Shown: positions 21,318-30,143, numbered from the stretch's first letter. The stretch is 64,000 bases of DNA from Desulfolutivibrio sulfoxidireducens (GCF_013376475.1 NZ_CP045508.1:1547501-1611500); one strand, 5' to 3'. The notes: generated from the letters alone by a model not told the origin. Numbers and translations are program-made.

Positions 21318-21632
21318 ATGTTCGGAACACCCGTGAGCATGTCGCTGGACGCGTACTCCCGGGGAACGGGAGGGGCGCTTGTGCGCAATGACCCCCTTGT
21401 GATGGTAACCGAAATCAAGCGGCAGTTGGTGACGGCCATTGGGGCCATCATCAGCGACCGTGGCCTGACCCAGGGCCGGGCGGCCGCGCTTATGGGCGTC
21501 AGCCAGCCGCGCATCAGCGATGCCGTGCGCGGCAAGGTGGAGAAGTTCACCATCGACGCCCTGGTGGAGATGCTTGCCCGGGCGGGCTGCCGGACCGGGG
21601 TGCTCGTGAGCCGGGAGGACATGGCGGGCTAG
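21318..21632 (+). CDS. XRE-family helix-turn-helix protein (HigA-like), orphan
   Basis: A 104-residue DNA-binding protein. The helix-turn-helix is GLTQGRAAALMGVSQPRISD, followed by AVRGKVEKFTIDALVEMLAR, the layout of the HigA2/HTH_37 group. Family members are often antitoxins, but no RelE/HigB toxin is beside it. TGGAGGGA lies 6 bp before the ATG. It lies within the LIV operon, 31 bp after the acyl-CoA synthetase, and is followed by a gap with an inverted repeat (21690-21724) before livH. That suggests local transcriptional control, possibly autoregulation. The first 35 residues have no family similarity that I recognise. Confidence 0.85.
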   Translation: MFGTPVSMSLDAYSRGTGGALVRNDPLVMVTEIKRQLVTAIGAIISDRGLTQGRAAALMGVSQPRISDAVRGKVEKFTIDALVEMLARAGCRTGVLVSREDMAG

Positions 21633-21689
21633 GTCGGGGCCGAACGTCGCCTGGATTTTTTCCGGGAACCGTCTTGCCGTCCTTGTGCC

Positions 21690-21724
21690 GCGTTCAAGAA
21701 ATATGAAGCGTATCTTTTGAACGC
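21690..21724. promoter_or_regulatory. Inverted repeat upstream of livH, candidate operator
   Basis: GCGTTCAA at 21690-21697 is repeated in inverse as TTGAACGC at 21717-21724, with 19 bp between. The right arm overlaps TTGAAC, a possible -35 box for livH. The position just after an HTH gene makes it a plausible binding site for that protein. Confidence 0.5.
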
Positions 21725-21805
21725 AAGAGAGTCGTGTTACGTTTTCAGGTCGGAGTCAACATCGCTGGGTAGCGGCGAATGCAACACGGGGCAACGGGAG
21801 ACGGT

Positions 21806-22693
21806 GTGGAATATTATCTGCAAGTGATCATTTCCGGTCTGGTGGTCGGCAGCATCTACAGCTTGGTGGCCCTGGGCTTCGTCATCATCTACAAGGCCAC
21901 AAAGGTGGTCAATTTTGCCCAGGGCGAACTGGTCATGTTCGGGGCCTACGTCTGCTTTTCCCTCACGGTACAGGCCGGTCTGCCATTTTACGTCTCCTTT
22001 CCCATGACCCTGGCCTTTTCCGTGGTCCTGGGTCTTTGCGTGGAGCGTCTGGCGCTTCGGCCGCTGATCGGCGAGCCCATCATCAGCGTGATCATGGTCA
22101 CCATCGGCCTGTCCTCGGTGTTGCGAGCCTTGGTGCAGCTTTTCTGGGGCACCCAGATCCGGGTCTTTCCGCAGGTCCTGCCGACCGATCCGGTCATGGT
22201 GGCCGGGCTTCCGGTCTCCCCGGTGTATCTGGCCGCCCTGTCCCTGTCGCTTCTTCTTTTCGCCGCCTTTTCCGCCTTCTTCAAATACTCCCGGCTGGGC
22301 ATCGCCATGCGGGCCACGGCCTTCGACCAGCAGGCCGCCGCCAGCATGGGCATCGGCATCAAGAACATCTTCGCCCTGGCCTGGTGCATCGCCTCGGTGG
22401 TCTCGGCCGTGGGCGGGGTGATCCTCGGGAACATCAACGGCATCAACTCCCAACTCGGGCATCTGGGCCTCAAGGTCTTTCCGGCGGTCATCCTGGGCGG
22501 TCTGGACAGCCTGCTCGGCGCGGCCCTGGGGGGACTGGTCATCGGGGTCCTTGAGAACCTGTGCGACGGACTGGCCAAGGATATTCTGGGCCTTGGCGGC
22601 TTCAAGGAAACAGCGGCCTTCGTCATCCTGGTCATTCTTCTCATGATCCGGCCCTATGGACTTTTCGGCTCCAAGGAAATCGAGCGGGTGTAA
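21806..22693 (+). CDS. livH: LIV ABC transporter permease LivH
   Basis: A 295-residue inner-membrane permease with about eight hydrophobic helices. The LivH signature is visible: VVGSIYSLVALGFVIIYKATKVVNFAQGELVMFGAY in consecutive conserved pieces, then FFKYSRLGIAMRA and the cytosolic ATPase-coupling loop ending FPAVILGGLDSLLGAALGGL. The GTG at 21806 (VEYYLQV) has GGGAG 6 bp upstream and is preferred; an ATG at 21779 gives nine more residues but has a poor site. It pairs with LivM, whose start is 4 bp after this stop. Confidence 0.92.
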   Translation: MEYYLQVIISGLVVGSIYSLVALGFVIIYKATKVVNFAQGELVMFGAYVCFSLTVQAGLPFYVSFPMTLAFSVVLGLCVERLALRPLIGEPIISVIMVTIGLSSVLRALVQLFWGTQIRVFPQVLPTDPVMVAGLPVSPVYLAALSLSLLLFAAFSAFFKYSRLGIAMRATAFDQQAAASMGIGIKNIFALAWCIASVVSAVGGVILGNINGINSQLGHLGLKVFPAVILGGLDSLLGAALGGLVIGVLENLCDGLAKDILGLGGFKETAAFVILVILLMIRPYGLFGSKEIERV

Positions 22694-22696
22694 GAT

Positions 22697-23743
22697 ATGC
22701 AAGGACACTGCGGCCTTTTTTTCACCTCCTACGCCCGGGAGGCCCAGATATTTCAAAGCCGTTTCCAGAAAACGGCCGTGGCCCTTTTTTTTGCGGTCCT
22801 TGTTGGCGTCGTGCCCTTTCTCAACTCCTACCACGTCTCGGTGTTGTGCCTTATCAACATCGCCGTGGTGGGCGCCGTGGCCTTAAACATCCTCACCGGC
22901 CGCTGCGGGCAGATTTCGCTTGGGCACGGGGCCTTTTTGGGGGTCGGGGCCTACGCCTCGGCGGCCCTGACCGGGGTCGGGCTGCCCTTTGTCCTGGCCA
23001 TGCCCGCCGCCGGGCTGGTCACGGCCGGCGTGGGCATGATCTTCGGCCTGCCCTCGCTGCGCCTCAAGGGCATCTATCTGGCCATCGCCACCCTGGCCGC
23101 CCAGCTCATCCTCGAATACGTGTTTTTGCACCTGGACGCGGTCACCGGCGGCTCGAACGGCATGTCCGTGGACCCGCCGACCATCGCCGGATTCGCCTTC
23201 GATTCCGATCAAAAGATGTTCTACCTGACCCTCGGCGTGGCCGCGCTGTCCGTCCTGGGCGCCGCCAATCTCATGCGCACCCGGGCCGGGCGGGCCTTCA
23301 CCGCCATCCGCGACCATCACCTCTCGGCCGAGATCGTGGGCATAAACCTTTTCACCTGGAAGCTGGCCGCCTTCGGCGTCAGCTCCTTTCTGGCCGGGGT
23401 GGCCGGCAGTCTGTGGGCCCACTACACCATGTACATCACCCCGGAGCAGTTCAACATCGGCCTGTCCGTGAGCTACTTGGCCATGATCATCATCGGCGGC
23501 ATGGGCAGCGTGCTGGGGGCCGTGTTCGGGGCCGTGTTCCTGACCCTTTTGCCCGAGGCCATCAATCTCGCGGCCCAGCATGCCGGACAGGCCTTCGCCG
23601 GGGTGGCCGATTATCTTCTGGCCATGAAGGCCGGGGTGTTCGGGCTGGTCCTGGTGCTTTTCCTCATCTTCGAGCCGGAGGGGCTGGCGCGGCGCTGGCG
23701 GCTGATCAAGGCCTACTGGAAGCTGTATCCGTTCGCGCACTGA
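22697..23743 (+). CDS. livM: LIV ABC transporter permease LivM
   Basis: A 348-residue permease. After a roughly 35-residue N-terminal extension come the LivM hallmark LTGRCGQISLGHGAFLGVGAY, a run of hydrophobic helices, TRAGRAFTAIRDHHLSAEIVG, and the coupling loop MIIIGGMGSVLGAVFGAVF. The end is basic (RRWRLIKAYWKLYPFAH). It forms the membrane channel with LivH. It begins 3 bp after livH and is followed by a 131-bp gap without a visible promoter before livK, a common layout that allows higher expression of the binding protein. Confidence 0.93.
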   Translation: MQGHCGLFFTSYAREAQIFQSRFQKTAVALFFAVLVGVVPFLNSYHVSVLCLINIAVVGAVALNILTGRCGQISLGHGAFLGVGAYASAALTGVGLPFVLAMPAAGLVTAGVGMIFGLPSLRLKGIYLAIATLAAQLILEYVFLHLDAVTGGSNGMSVDPPTIAGFAFDSDQKMFYLTLGVAALSVLGAANLMRTRAGRAFTAIRDHHLSAEIVGINLFTWKLAAFGVSSFLAGVAGSLWAHYTMYITPEQFNIGLSVSYLAMIIIGGMGSVLGAVFGAVFLTLLPEAINLAAQHAGQAFAGVADYLLAMKAGVFGLVLVLFLIFEPEGLARRWRLIKAYWKLYPFAH

Positions 23744-23874
23744 GGAAACGCGGAAGGTGCATCACGACACTGTCGCAAAGCGGCCAGGCGCCAATCACGT
23801 CCCTGCTTTATGACGCACGCGACGCAAGGTTTTCGGGAACGACGAACATTTTTTCCCAAACAAGGAGACGGAAC

Positions 23875-25047
23875 ATGAAGCGTATCGTGACGGCTCTCGC
23901 CCTGTGTCTGGCGACGCTGTGCCTTTCGGTCGCGGCCCTGGCCCAGGATGACATCCGCCTGGGCGTGCTTTCGGACCTGACCGGCCCCACCGGCGACGTG
24001 GGCGTGCCCTATGCCGAGGGCATAAAGGACGCCGCCGCGTATCTGAACAGCCAGGGCGGCGTGGCCGGCAAAAAGATCGCCCTGACCCAGGTGGACTACG
24101 CCTACAACGCCCAGCAGGCCCTTTCGGCCTACAAGAAATTCATCGCCCAGGACAAGATCGTGGCCCTTCTGGGCTGGGGCACCCAGGACACCGAGGCCCT
24201 GACCAAGTTCGTGGGCAAGGACCAGGTCCCCACCATCTCGGCCTCCTATTCGGCCCACCTGACCGACCCCGCGTCCGCGCCCTACAACTTTTTCATCGCC
24301 GCCGACTATTCCACCCAGATGCGGGCCGCCCTGAAATTCTTCAAGGACCGCTGGAAACAGGCCCGCGCCCCCAAGGTGGCCTTTGTCTATCCCGACGCGT
24401 CCTACGGCCTGGCCCCCATCCCGGCCGGGAAGGCGTTCGCCAAGGAACTGGGCTACGAGATCGTGGGCGAGGAGAACGTGGGGCTCAAGGCCATGGACGC
24501 CACAGCCGAGCTTCTGCGCCTGCAGAAGCTCGAACCCGACTACACCTGGATCGGCGGCACCACCCAGTCCACGGCGGTGATCATGAAGGATGCCCAGAAG
24601 CTGGGCATGAAAACCGTCTTTTTCACCAACATCTGGGGCAGTGACGAAAACCTGGTCAAGCTGGCCGGGGACGCAGCCGAGGGCAGCTATTCCCTCCAGG
24701 CCGCGGTGATCTACGGCCAGGACGTGCCGGGCATGAAGATTATTGAAAAGCAGACCGGGGGCAAACCCCAGATGACCCACTATATCCGGGGATTCGCCTC
24801 CATGCTGGTCATGGCCGAGGGCATAAAAAGGGCCGCGGCCGCCGGCGAGATCACCGGGCCGGCCATCAAGACCGCCCTGGAGACCCTTCGCGACTACGAC
24901 CCCATGGGCCTGACCCCGGCCATAAGCTTCTTCCCGGATGACCACCGGCCCAACATGGCCGTGTTCCTGTACAAGATCGAGGGCGGCAAACTTACCCCGG
25001 CCGGAACCGAAACCCTGGAGCGCAAGGCCGAATGGCTGGGCAAGTAG
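23875..25047 (+). CDS. livK: LIV-type periplasmic substrate-binding protein
   Basis: A 390-residue binding protein. Residues 1-23 form a Sec signal peptide (IVTALALCLATLCLSVAALA, then QDD). The mature start DIRLGVLSDLTGPTGDVGVPYAEG is the peripheral-binding-protein type I fold used by LivK/AmiC-like receptors. AAGGAG is 7 bp before the ATG at 23875. A longer in-frame reading that starts inside livM is not coding. Its similarity is to binding proteins of the aromatic/amide/branched-chain group in general, so the ligand could be an amino acid or an aromatic or aliphatic acid. The two CoA ligases in the operon favour a carboxylic acid. Confidence 0.92.
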   Translation: MKRIVTALALCLATLCLSVAALAQDDIRLGVLSDLTGPTGDVGVPYAEGIKDAAAYLNSQGGVAGKKIALTQVDYAYNAQQALSAYKKFIAQDKIVALLGWGTQDTEALTKFVGKDQVPTISASYSAHLTDPASAPYNFFIAADYSTQMRAALKFFKDRWKQARAPKVAFVYPDASYGLAPIPAGKAFAKELGYEIVGEENVGLKAMDATAELLRLQKLEPDYTWIGGTTQSTAVIMKDAQKLGMKTVFFTNIWGSDENLVKLAGDAAEGSYSLQAAVIYGQDVPGMKIIEKQTGGKPQMTHYIRGFASMLVMAEGIKRAAAAGEITGPAIKTALETLRDYDPMGLTPAISFFPDDHRPNMAVFLYKIEGGKLTPAGTETLERKAEWLGK

Positions 25048-25850
25048 CGCACGACGACCTGCTGCGGGTGGAGAACCTGGAGGTGGTCTACAACGACGTG
25101 GTCCTGGTGCTCAAGGGCCTGTCCCTTTGCGCCGGGCGGGGCCGGATCACGGCCCTGCTCGGGGCCAACGGCGCGGGCAAGTCCACCACGCTCAAGGCCG
25201 TCTCCGGACTGTTGGACGGGGAAAACGGCGAGGTCACGGCCGGGAAGGTGCTCTTCGGCGAAACCCCCATCCAGGGGTTGCCTCCGGACCGCATCGTCCG
25301 GGCCGGGGTGTTCCAGGTCATGGAGGGCCGCCGGGTCTTCGAAGACATGACTGTGGAGGACAACCTGCGGTGCGGGGGCATGACTCGGCCGGCGCGGGAG
25401 TTCCGGGACAACGTGGAGCGGGTCTACACCTATTTCCCCAGGCTGGCCGAAAGGCGGACCCAGCTTGCCGGGTACATGTCCGGCGGGGAACAGCAGATGC
25501 TGGCCATCGGACGGGCCCTGACGGCCAGGCCCAGGCTCTTGCTCCTGGATGAGCCGAGCCTGGGCCTGGCCCCGCTTCTGGTGGAGGAGATCTTCGAGAT
25601 CATCAAACGCATCAACGCCGAGGACGGGGTGACCATCCTTTTGGTGGAGCAAAACGCCAAGGCCGCCCTGGCCATCGCCGATTCCGGATTCATCATGGAG
25701 AACGGGCGCATCGTGCTCGACGGCACGGCCAAGGACCTTTTGTCCAACACCGACGTCAGGGAGTTCTACCTGGGCCTGGCCTCGGGCGAGAAAAAGCGCC
25801 ATTACCGTGACGTCAAGCACTATCGCCGCCGCAAACGCTGGCTTGGATAA
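25032..25850 (+). CDS. livF: LIV-type ABC transporter ATPase LivF
   Basis: A 272-residue ABC ATPase: Walker A GANGAGKST near residue 43, Q-loop VFQVMEGRRVFEDMTV, signature MSGGEQQMLAIGRAL, Walker B LLLLDEPSLGLAP, and EQNAKAALAIAD in the switch region, all as in LivF. The C-terminal tail (KKRHYRDVKHYRRRKRWLG) is unusually basic and extends beyond typical LivF proteins. The ATG lies 16 bp inside the 3' end of livK, which implies coupling. It works with LivG on LivHM. Confidence 0.93.
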   Translation: MAGQVAHDDLLRVENLEVVYNDVVLVLKGLSLCAGRGRITALLGANGAGKSTTLKAVSGLLDGENGEVTAGKVLFGETPIQGLPPDRIVRAGVFQVMEGRRVFEDMTVEDNLRCGGMTRPAREFRDNVERVYTYFPRLAERRTQLAGYMSGGEQQMLAIGRALTARPRLLLLDEPSLGLAPLLVEEIFEIIKRINAEDGVTILLVEQNAKAALAIADSGFIMENGRIVLDGTAKDLLSNTDVREFYLGLASGEKKRHYRDVKHYRRRKRWLG

Positions 25851-25864
25851 ACGGAGGACCATAT

Positions 25865-27133
25865 ATGCCACGGCCGCGCCCGGACGGATACATAAGCCCC
25901 TTGGAGACCATGGACCCGCGCGAACGCCGGGACCGCAAACGTCGCCTGCTCCAGGAGCACCTGGCCAGGGCGTACGCCGGGTGCGCCGCATTTCGCCGCA
26001 GGCTCGACCAGGCCGGGATCGCCCCGGGGGACGTGCGGACTTTCGAGGATTTCGAGGCCATCCCGGTTTTGCGCAAAAAGGACCTGATCGCCCTGCAGGG
26101 GGCGGGAGAGCGCCTGGGCGGACTTTTGGCCCACGACTTCGGGACCTTGCGCCGCATCTACCAGTCGCCCGGACCCATCTTCGACCCTGAGGGGCGCGGC
26201 CGGGATTATTGGGGGTTCACCGAGGCCTTCTATGCCGCCGGGTTCCGGCCCGGGGATGTGGTGCAGATGACCTTCAGCTACCATCTGACTCCGGCCGGGC
26301 ACATGCTGGAGGAGCCTTTGCGCGAGATCGGCTGCGCCGTGATCCCGGCCGGCCCGGGCAACACCGAAAAACAGATTGAGCTTCTGACCTCGCTGCCGGT
26401 CACGGGCTTCGTGGGCATGGCCAGCTACCTGCGGGTCATCGGCGAAAAGGCCCGGGCCGCCGGGTACGACCTCAAAAAGGACATGGGCCTTCAGGTGGCC
26501 TTCGTGGCCGCCGAACGGCTGACCGAATCGCTTCGCGCCGAGGTGGAGGGCGACTTCGGGATCGTCGTGCGCCAGGGATACGGCACGGCCGACGTCGGAT
26601 GCATCGCCTACGAATGCCGGGAACTGGGGGGCATGCACGTCACCTCCCGGGGCGTTGTCGAGATCTGCGACCCCCAGACGGGCCGGACCGTGCCCCTGGG
26701 CCAGACAGGGGAGGTGGTGTTCACGCCTTTTTGCGACGCCTATCCCCTGGTTCGCCTGGCCACCGGGGACCTGTCCCGGTTCGTGGCCGAACCCTGCGCC
26801 TGCGGCCGGACCTCGCGGCGGCTGGCCGGGATCGTGGGCCGGGTGGACGATACGGCCAAGGTCAAGGGGCAGTTCATCTATCCCGGCCAGGCGGCCGAGG
26901 TTGCGGCGCGGTTTCCGGGCATCGCCGGCTTTCGGATCGTGGTGGACAACCCCGGGGGGCGCGACGCCATCACGGTGGAGCTTGTCCGCCGGGGGCCGGT
27001 GGACGAAACAGCCTTCGCCGCCGCTTTTCAGGATCGCCTGAAGCTGCGGCCCCGGGTGGCGTTTTTGCCGCAGGGGGAGACGCTGCCCGAGAACGGTCCG
27101 CTCCTGGTTGACCGGAGGCGGTACGACAATTAA
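25865..27133 (+). CDS. Phenylacetate-CoA ligase family protein (PaaK-like)
   Basis: A 422-residue adenylate-forming enzyme of the short PaaK group. It contains RRIYQSPGPIFDPEGRGRDYW, where a Ser/Thr-Gly-rich P-loop would be expected but the usual SSGTTG is degenerate. Further on are VRQGYGTADVGCIAYEC, LVRLATGDLSRFV and CACGRTSRRLAGIVGRVDD, the last being the typical Cys-containing PaaK hinge. GGAGGACC precedes the ATG by 6-7 bp. It is the last gene of the LIV operon, 14 bp after livF. It probably activates an aromatic or other carboxylic acid to its CoA ester, but the altered nucleotide loop leaves activity open. Confidence 0.83.
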   Translation: MPRPRPDGYISPLETMDPRERRDRKRRLLQEHLARAYAGCAAFRRRLDQAGIAPGDVRTFEDFEAIPVLRKKDLIALQGAGERLGGLLAHDFGTLRRIYQSPGPIFDPEGRGRDYWGFTEAFYAAGFRPGDVVQMTFSYHLTPAGHMLEEPLREIGCAVIPAGPGNTEKQIELLTSLPVTGFVGMASYLRVIGEKARAAGYDLKKDMGLQVAFVAAERLTESLRAEVEGDFGIVVRQGYGTADVGCIAYECRELGGMHVTSRGVVEICDPQTGRTVPLGQTGEVVFTPFCDAYPLVRLATGDLSRFVAEPCACGRTSRRLAGIVGRVDDTAKVKGQFIYPGQAAEVAARFPGIAGFRIVVDNPGGRDAITVELVRRGPVDETAFAAAFQDRLKLRPRVAFLPQGETLPENGPLLVDRRRYDN

Positions 27134-27296
27134 TTTTTTTTCATGAAACCGTTCGGGAGGGCATGAAACCCCTAGTCAAAGCCGAAACAAGGGCGTATAG
27201 GAGACCTCGGCTGAGGATTATCCGGCCATGTGGCGGCATGTGCCGCCTGAAGCCCTTGGCTGGGGGAAGAGTCGTGCAAATCAAGGAGGAACGGAT

Positions 27297-27905
27297 ATGA
27301 CCGGATCGATTCGCAAGTTGTCCTTCGTGGCCATCGCGTTGGCACTGTGCCTGTTTCTGGCCCAGCGTCCCGCGTCGGCCGCGGATGTGGCCGCACAGGG
27401 CACCTTCCATCTGACCCCGGAGGCTGGTATCTACGGAGCCGGGCAAAAGAGTGTGAACACCATCTTCACCGTCGGCGCCAGCGTCGGCTACTTCGTCATC
27501 GATGGCCTGTCCCTGGGTGCTGAATTTCTGTACTACAACATCAACCAGAGCGACCTGTATGACGACGTCGTGAGCTACTACGGCGGCAGCCGCAAGTTCC
27601 ACAGCACCGTCAACGGGTTCGGCACCAACTTCCTGGTCCGGTACTATGTGGTCCACCAGGACAATTTCGCCCTGTTCCTGGGTTCCGGTATCGGCGGTCT
27701 GTTTACCGATCATCGCGCCCCGGCCTGGGAGAACGACAAGCAGGGCAATTACAGCAACTGGACCGTGCCTGTTGACCTGGGCGTGGCCATCAATCTGTCC
27801 GACACCGTCAGCCTGGATCTTACCGGTCGCTATCAGCGCATCGGCTTCACCAAGGCCGGCATCGACGCCTTCGGCGGTCACGCCGGCATCCGGATCAGCT
27901 TCTAG
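27297..27905 (+). CDS. Outer-membrane beta-barrel protein
   Basis: A 202-residue protein with a Sec signal peptide (LSFVAIALALCLFLAQRPASA) and a mature part made of alternating amphipathic strands, such as VGASVGYFVIDGLSLGAEFLY and VDLGVAINLSDTVSLDLTGRY. The last residue is Phe after an alternating strand (AGIRISF), the usual signal for barrel insertion. This matches the eight-strand OmpW/OmpA-like barrel class; no pore substrate can be inferred. AAGGAGG is 5-7 bp before the ATG at 27297. A strong terminator follows 26 bp after the stop. It is preceded by a 163-bp gap and is therefore probably monocistronic. Confidence 0.85.
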   Translation: MTGSIRKLSFVAIALALCLFLAQRPASAADVAAQGTFHLTPEAGIYGAGQKSVNTIFTVGASVGYFVIDGLSLGAEFLYYNINQSDLYDDVVSYYGGSRKFHSTVNGFGTNFLVRYYVVHQDNFALFLGSGIGGLFTDHRAPAWENDKQGNYSNWTVPVDLGVAINLSDTVSLDLTGRYQRIGFTKAGIDAFGGHAGIRISF

Positions 27906-27931
27906 CTTCGGTCCGTTTCAATCCGCTTTGC

Positions 27932-27965
27932 AAGGCCCGCCTCCCCACGGAGACGGGCCTTTTTT
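27932..27965 (+). terminator. Rho-independent terminator after the barrel protein
   Basis: A stem AAGGCCCG (27932-27939) pairs with CGGGCCTT near 27954-27961, with an inner CTCC/GGAG pairing, and is followed by six or so T residues. Confidence 0.9.
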
Positions 27966-28034
27966 ACGCCTAGCGGATCGCGCCGACAGGGGGGTGGGGC
28001 ATTTCCCAGCCCGCCCCGGCGCACCCATCGCGGT

Positions 28035-29009
28035 TTATCGCTTCTCGTCGTCGATCCGCACCAGGACCTTCCTGGCCCCGGGGCGGCTGGCCCGGGCAAA
28101 GGCCGTTTCGAAGTCCGCCAGGGGGTATTCGGCCTCGATGAGCGGGGCCACGTCCACCAGACGTGATTCCAGAAAATGCAGGGCCAGGGACAAATCCCCG
28201 CACCGCGATCCCATCACCGTGATCTCGTCCACCACCAGTCTGGCCAGGTCGAGCGGCGCGGTGGCGGCCACCGTGGTCTTGGCCACGATGGTCCCCTCTG
28301 GCCGCACCATATCCATGGCCCGGGCCAGCCCGTCCGCCCGCCCCGTGGCCTCCACCACCACGTCGAAGCGTTCGTCCCGCCCCTTGAGTTCGGACGCCAG
28401 GCGCACGGTCACCCCCTGGCGGGCCGCGACCTCGAGCTTGTGCGCATGTCTGCCGATGAGCACGATGCCCGGACAGAAGTGGCGCAGCCCGCAGGCCGCC
28501 AGGATGCCCAGCTTGCCGTCGCCAAGCACCGCCACCCTGGTCCTGGCCGTCAGGTGCGCCTGCTGGGACACCTCCAGGGCCGCGGCCAGGGGTTCGGCAA
28601 AGACCGCCTCCCGTTCGGGAAGCCCGTCCGGAACGGACAGCAGGTTCTTGACCGGGGCCACCATCCACTCGGCAAAGGCCCCGTCCCAGCCGTGAATGCC
28701 CAGGGTGGTGCGGTCCCCGCAGTGCCGGGGGTCGCCGGAAAGGCACCGGGCGCACCTGCCGCAGCCCCAATTGATGTCTGCCACCACCCGCCGGCCGAGC
28801 CACTCCGGGGCGTCCGGCGCGGCCTCGACCACACCCACGAACTCGTGCCCGGGCACGCCGGAAAAATCCATGTACCCCTTGGCCAGTTCCAAATCCGTGT
28901 TGCAGATGCCGGCCACAAGGACCCGGATGAGCGCCTCGCCGGCCTTGGGCTCGGGGCGTTCCCGCAAAGACAGCGTCATGCCGTTGTTGGACAGATAGAC
29001 CGCGCGCAC
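28035..29009 (-). CDS. Zinc-dependent medium-chain dehydrogenase (alcohol/threonine-dehydrogenase family)
   Basis: A 324-residue NAD(P)-dependent oxidoreductase. Catalytic zinc ligands are the Cys in GICNTD and the His in PGHEFVGVV. The structural zinc loop is intact (CGRCARCLSGDPRHC). The Rossmann fold begins VAVLGDGKLGILAA, and VVVEATGRADGLARAMDMV follows. The substrate is not clear; similar proteins oxidise polyols, threonine or deoxy-sugar alcohols. GTG at 29009 is used because AGGAGGT lies 6-7 bp upstream; upstream in-frame sequence is not family-like. It is divergent from the kinase-like gene at 29178 with 168 bp between. Confidence 0.88.
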   Translation of the reverse strand: MRAVYLSNNGMTLSLRERPEPKAGEALIRVLVAGICNTDLELAKGYMDFSGVPGHEFVGVVEAAPDAPEWLGRRVVADINWGCGRCARCLSGDPRHCGDRTTLGIHGWDGAFAEWMVAPVKNLLSVPDGLPEREAVFAEPLAAALEVSQQAHLTARTRVAVLGDGKLGILAACGLRHFCPGIVLIGRHAHKLEVAARQGVTVRLASELKGRDERFDVVVEATGRADGLARAMDMVRPEGTIVAKTTVAATAPLDLARLVVDEITVMGSRCGDLSLALHFLESRLVDVAPLIEAEYPLADFETAFARASRPGARKVLVRIDDEKR

Positions 29010-29177
29010 ACAGCACCTCCTGGTGACGGGATCGCGCCGGGATTGCTTTTCCGGCGTCGAGACAATACCTTGATAAGGGAAAATCGCGGTCCGGGAAAGC
29101 GGCCCGCCGGGCGATCCTGACGGATGCGCCGTTTCGCTCATCCGCGATCCCGTGATCCGAAGCTTCTGGAGGTCCGC

Positions 29178-30143
29178 GTGTCCACCGTCAAGGAACTCAT
29201 CGAGCGCTACCAGCCCCGGGCCTCGCTGCAAAGCTTTGGCGAGGTCTATACCGACACCACCGAGTTCATGAACATCGGCCATGGCGATGTCGTGCGTCTC
29301 GGGGAGCGTCACTATCTGGTCCTTCGCGACGAGGCCGAACGCCGTTTCGGCATGGAGGACCCCAAATTCTGGGTCAAGCGCTGCACGGAACTGGAATCCG
29401 GGGAAAAGCGCATCCTGAAGCTGGTGTTTCACGAGCGCTTCGACATGAAGATTGGGGAGCTGACGGTGCCGTGCTACCGCAGTCCGGAAAAGGAGGCCCG
29501 CATCCTCGATCTGACCCGGGGCGATCCCCGGTTCATGCAGGGCTTTTCCCTTCTCGACGCCGCCGGGAACAACGTGCGGATCATCGAGGTGGTTTTCGGC
29601 AAACGTCTGGATCTGGCCGTGGACGCCATTGCCTGTGATCATGAGACCTATTTCCGGGAGCATTTCCCTGGCATTTTGGCCAATTTCATCGAGGCCTGCG
29701 AGGCCATCGCCTTTTTGCATGCCCATGGGGAGCGCCACGGCGACATCCGCCGTGACCACCTTTTCCGGCATTTCGACACCGGCCGCTACGTCTGGATTGA
29801 TTTCGACTACACCTTCGACGGGTCGGCCAACCCCTTTGGCGTGGACGTCTTCGGCCTGGGCAACATCCTGCTCTTTCTGGCCGGCAAGGGCATCCACACC
29901 GCCCAGAGCCTGGCCGAGACCCGGGAAGGGCGGGATATCCTGGCCCGGATCACGCCGGATGACTATTCCGTCATGTACCGCTACCGGATCATGAACCTGG
30001 AAAAGATTTTTCCCCACATTCCCACGGACCTGTGCCGCGTGTTGCGGCATTACGCCGTGGGCAGCGAGGTGTACTACGAATCCGCCAGGGAACTCCTGGA
30101 CGACCTGCGCCCATGTCTGGACCGGCTGGGGCGGGGGCGTTGA
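29178..30143 (+). CDS. Protein-kinase-like fold protein
   Basis: A 321-residue soluble protein. The catalytic-loop-like motif HGDIRRDHLF is near residue 187 and YVWIDFDYTF near 206 takes the DFG position, as in bacterial kinase-like (Kdo/aminoglycoside-type or serine/threonine) enzymes. The glycine loop is not obvious, while ILKLVFHERFDMKIG may carry the ATP-binding Lys. GTG at 29178 is chosen since CTGGAGGT is directly upstream; an ATG at 29124 has no site. The target is unknown. The UspA gene follows after 108 bp on the same strand and may share regulation. Confidence in the fold is better than in activity. Confidence 0.72.
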   Translation: MSTVKELIERYQPRASLQSFGEVYTDTTEFMNIGHGDVVRLGERHYLVLRDEAERRFGMEDPKFWVKRCTELESGEKRILKLVFHERFDMKIGELTVPCYRSPEKEARILDLTRGDPRFMQGFSLLDAAGNNVRIIEVVFGKRLDLAVDAIACDHETYFREHFPGILANFIEACEAIAFLHAHGERHGDIRRDHLFRHFDTGRYVWIDFDYTFDGSANPFGVDVFGLGNILLFLAGKGIHTAQSLAETREGRDILARITPDDYSVMYRYRIMNLEKIFPHIPTDLCRVLRHYAVGSEVYYESARELLDDLRPCLDRLGRGR

